Source of the DNA: an uncultured Clostridia bacterium
GTDB taxonomy: Bacteria; Bacillota; Clostridia; Oscillospirales; Ruminococcaceae
Direction of reading: 5' to 3'
Assembly: GCA_946613705.1 (NCBI GenBank)
Contig: CAMOFU010000135.1
Coordinates: 1 to 6,733, forward strand
Length of the DNA: 6,733 nucleotides
Notes under the pieces: generated by a model
What the model saw: the letters and a program-made list of their open reading frames with translations, nothing else
Told to the model about the DNA's origin: nothing
The model's database searches: none
Position numbers and translations under genes: made by a program
Shown: piece after piece, positions 4,420 through 6,733 of the stretch
Position numbering within the stretch: position 1 is the first letter of the stretch
Layout of the letters: every line of letters starts with the position of its first letter

Positions 4420-6733
4420 ATGAAATTCGGATTCTTCGATGACGTAAATAAGGAATATGTCATCACCAACCCGAGAACTCCCTATCCGTGGATCAATTAC
4501 CTCGGCACACAGGAGTTCTTCTCGCTCATCTCCAATACGGCAGGCGGCTACAGCTTCTTCAAGGACGCAAGACTAAGGAGGATCACTCGTTACCGCTATA
4601 ACAACGTTCCTGTCGATATGGGTGGAAGATACTTCTACATCAATGAGAACGGTACCGTATGGAACCCGGGCTGGAGCCCCGTCAAGACCGAGCTGGACAG
4701 CTATTCCTGCCGCCACGGCATCGGCTATACCGTTATAAAGGGCGAAAAGAACGGTCTGTCGGCTGAGGTGACCTTCTTCGTTCCTCAGAACTTCAACGGC
4801 GAGGTACAGAAGATGGTGCTGAAAAACAGCTCCGATAAGCCCAAGAGCTTCAAGCTGTTCTCCTTCCTTGAGTGGTGCCTTTGGAATGCCTCCGACGACG
4901 GCGAGAACTTCCAGAGGAACTTCAATACGGGCGAGGTCGAGATCGAGGGCTCTACCATCTTCCATAAGACCGAGTATAAGGAGCGCCGCGACCACTTTGC
5001 ATTCTATACCGTAAACGCCGATATCGCAGGCTTCGATACCGACAGAGAGACCTTTATGGGCAGCATCTATAACGGCTTTGCGAACCCGGGAACGGTATTC
5101 GAGGGCAAGAGCGCCAACTCCGTTGCGGACGGCTGGAGCCCCGTAGCTTCCCACTGCCTTGACATCACCCTTGCAGCAGGCGAGGAGAAGACACTTGTGT
5201 TCATGCTCGGCTATGTCGAGAACGGTGAGAACAAGTGGAATGCCGACGGCACGATGAATAAGTCCAAGGCTTATGAGATGATCGAGTCGATGAATACCGC
5301 CGAGAAGGCAGATAAGGCTCTGGCAGAGCTCAAGGCATACTGGGACAGCCTGCTGTCGCAGTATCATGTTGAGACAAATGACGAAAAGCTCAACAGAATG
5401 GTAAATATCTGGAACCAGTATCAGTGCATGGTGACCTTCAATATGTCCAGATCCGCCTCCTACTTCGAGAGCGGTATCGGCAGAGGAATGGGCTTCCGTG
5501 ACTCCAATCAGGATCTGCTGGGCTTCGTGCATCAGATCCCCGACAGAGCAAGAGAGCGTATACTCGACCTTGCAGCTACACAGTTTGAGGACGGCGGCTG
5601 CTATCACCAGTATCAGCCCCTTACCAAGAAGGGCAACGACGCTATCGGCGGCGACTTCTCCGATGACCCGCTGTGGATGATCCTTTCCACCGCTCAGTAT
5701 ATCAAGGAGACGGGCGATTATACCATTCTCGACGAGAGCGTGCCCTATGACAACGATGAGAGCAAGGCTCAGTCGATGATGCATCATCTGAAGATGAGCT
5801 TCTGGCACGTTGCAAAGTTCGTAGGACCTCACGGACTGCCGCTCGCTATGAGAGCCGACTGGAACGACTGCCTTAACCTCTCCTGCCATTCGGATACACC
5901 AGGCGAGAGCTTCCAGACATATACATCTCCCAAGTACGGCGAAGAGAAGTTCAGCCGCGTTGCAGAATCTGTAATGGTAGCTGCTATGATGAGCTTTATC
6001 GGACCCGAGTATGTTGCACTCTGCAAGTATAAGGGCCTTGACGAAGAGGCTGCCGCCGCACAGGCAGAGATCGACAAGATGAACAAGGCTACCCTTGAGT
6101 ACGGCTGGGACGGCGAGTGGTTCATCAGAGCGTATGATGACTTCGGCAAGAAGGTCGGCTCCAAGGAGTGCGAGGAGGGCAAGATCTTTATCGAGCCGCA
6201 GGGCTTCGCAGTAATGGGCGGCCTCGGCAGGGAGAGCGGCAAGGACGTTATCACGCTGAACAGCGTGAAGAAGTATCTTGACTCCAAGTACGGTCTGGTG
6301 CTGAACAATCCCGCATTCACCAAGTATTACAAGCAGTACGGCGAGATCTCGACCTATCCTGCGGGCTATAAGGAGAACGCAGGTATCTTCTGCCACAACA
6401 ATGCATGGATAATCTGCGCTGAGGCAGCTATCGGCCGCGGCGATCAGGCATTTGAGTATTACAGCAAGATCGCTCCCGCATATCTGGAGGATATCTCCGA
6501 CCTGCACAGGACCGAGCCTTATGTTTACGCTCAGATGATCGCAGGCAAGGACGCGGGCAGGCACGGCGAGGCTAAGAACAGCTGGCTGACAGGTACCGCT
6601 TCCTGGAACTTTGTGGCTATCTCGCAGTATATCCTCGGTATCATTCCCGATTACGAGGGACTGAAGTTAGACCCGTCTATCCCCGAGGCATGGGACGGCT
6701 ATAAGCTGACAAGAAAGTTCCGCGGCAACACCT
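4420..6733 (+). CDS. cbp: Cellobiose phosphorylase, GH94 (C-terminus beyond window)
   Basis: Cytoplasmic enzyme that cleaves cellobiose with inorganic phosphate, with inversion, to alpha-glucose 1-phosphate and glucose, saving ATP in cellulose catabolism. The visible 771 residues start at ATG 4420, seven bases after AAAGGTGG (4405-4412). Relatives have about 810 residues, so about 40 are missing. The N-terminus (MKFGFFDD..., then PRTPYPWINYLG) is the classic cellobiose phosphorylase opening. An N-terminal beta-sandwich runs to about 275, then a helical linker, then the alpha/alpha barrel. Landmarks are GFRDSNQD (358-365), ADWNDCLN (479-486) with the predicted catalytic acid D483, and the predicted phosphate ligands H659, T724 and G725. 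All of these sit at a constant offset of seven from my recollection of Cellvibrio gilvus numbering (D490, H666, T731, G732). E642 and Y646 match the acceptor-site Glu and Tyr of cellobiose enzymes, arguing against chitobiose. The length class argues against the longer cellodextrin phosphorylases. There is no signal peptide. It is probably co-transcribed with the two genes upstream, since no terminator intervenes. Confidence 0.97.
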   Translation, partial: MKFGFFDDVNKEYVITNPRTPYPWINYLGTQEFFSLISNTAGGYSFFKDARLRRITRYRYNNVPVDMGGRYFYINENGTVWNPGWSPVKTELDSYSCRHGIGYTVIKGEKNGLSAEVTFFVPQNFNGEVQKMVLKNSSDKPKSFKLFSFLEWCLWNASDDGENFQRNFNTGEVEIEGSTIFHKTEYKERRDHFAFYTVNADIAGFDTDRETFMGSIYNGFANPGTVFEGKSANSVADGWSPVASHCLDITLAAGEEKTLVFMLGYVENGENKWNADGTMNKSKAYEMIESMNTAEKADKALAELKAYWDSLLSQYHVETNDEKLNRMVNIWNQYQCMVTFNMSRSASYFESGIGRGMGFRDSNQDLLGFVHQIPDRARERILDLAATQFEDGGCYHQYQPLTKKGNDAIGGDFSDDPLWMILSTAQYIKETGDYTILDESVPYDNDESKAQSMMHHLKMSFWHVAKFVGPHGLPLAMRADWNDCLNLSCHSDTPGESFQTYTSPKYGEEKFSRVAESVMVAAMMSFIGPEYVALCKYKGLDEEAAAAQAEIDKMNKATLEYGWDGEWFIRAYDDFGKKVGSKECEEGKIFIEPQGFAVMGGLGRESGKDVITLNSVKKYLDSKYGLVLNNPAFTKYYKQYGEISTYPAGYKENAGIFCHNNAWIICAEAAIGRGDQAFEYYSKIAPAYLEDISDLHRTEPYVYAQMIAGKDAGRHGEAKNSWLTGTASWNFVAISQYILGIIPDYEGLKLDPSIPEAWDGYKLTRKFRGNT

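Noticed and set aside
4573..6564. A 663-codon open frame on the minus strand within cellobiose phosphorylase
   Set aside because: It lies wholly antisense to a well-conserved GH94 gene and has a hydrophobic, low-information composition. It is a shadow of biased codon use.

Overview
The window looks like chromosomal DNA of a Gram-positive, plant-fibre-degrading Clostridia member. It is most likely Ruminococcus or a close relative. The reasons are a cellobiose phosphorylase of the clostridial/ruminococcal type, strong purine-rich Shine-Dalgarno sequences, use of TTG and GTG starts, and sigma-A-type promoters. Genus assignment is inference from protein character only; no rRNA or other marker is present.

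Layout. Bases 1-118 (minus strand) hold the 5' end of an unidentified gene with a GTG start, reading out of the window. Bases 119-320 are a divergent intergenic region with a plus-strand promoter around 172-200 and a leader that can fold into two adjacent hairpins. Bases 321-2258 encode a membrane-bound c-di-GMP phosphodiesterase: about seven N-terminal membrane segments, a degenerate GGDEF domain and an EAL domain with its key residues intact. It ends in a perfect hairpin inside the last codons and then a strong intrinsic terminator (2290-2324), so it appears to be a single-gene unit.

Bases 2325-2592 contain a compact element of about 127 bp with perfect 18-bp terminal inverted repeats, resembling a MITE. 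Inside it is a tandemly duplicated 19-bp palindromic unit. Immediately downstream is a near-consensus extended -10 promoter (2502-2530) with an A/T-rich upstream tract. It drives a three-gene plus-strand run: an aldose 1-epimerase-like protein (2593-3612, TTG start), a three-helix membrane protein of unknown function overlapping it by one base (3612-4334), and cellobiose phosphorylase of family GH94 (4420 to the window end, about 40 residues short of the usual C-terminus).

How the genes may work together. Cellobiose phosphorylase is an intracellular enzyme that splits cellobiose with phosphate into glucose 1-phosphate and glucose. A mutarotase-like protein in the same run could equilibrate the anomers of the released or incoming sugar. 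The membrane protein may be a regulator or a transport accessory, but nothing in its sequence proves this. The c-di-GMP gene is separated by a terminator and the repeat element, so I see no evidence that it belongs to the sugar operon. I saw no CRISPR array, tRNA, rRNA, phage or defence genes. The most unusual object here is the small inverted-repeat element, not a new multi-gene system.
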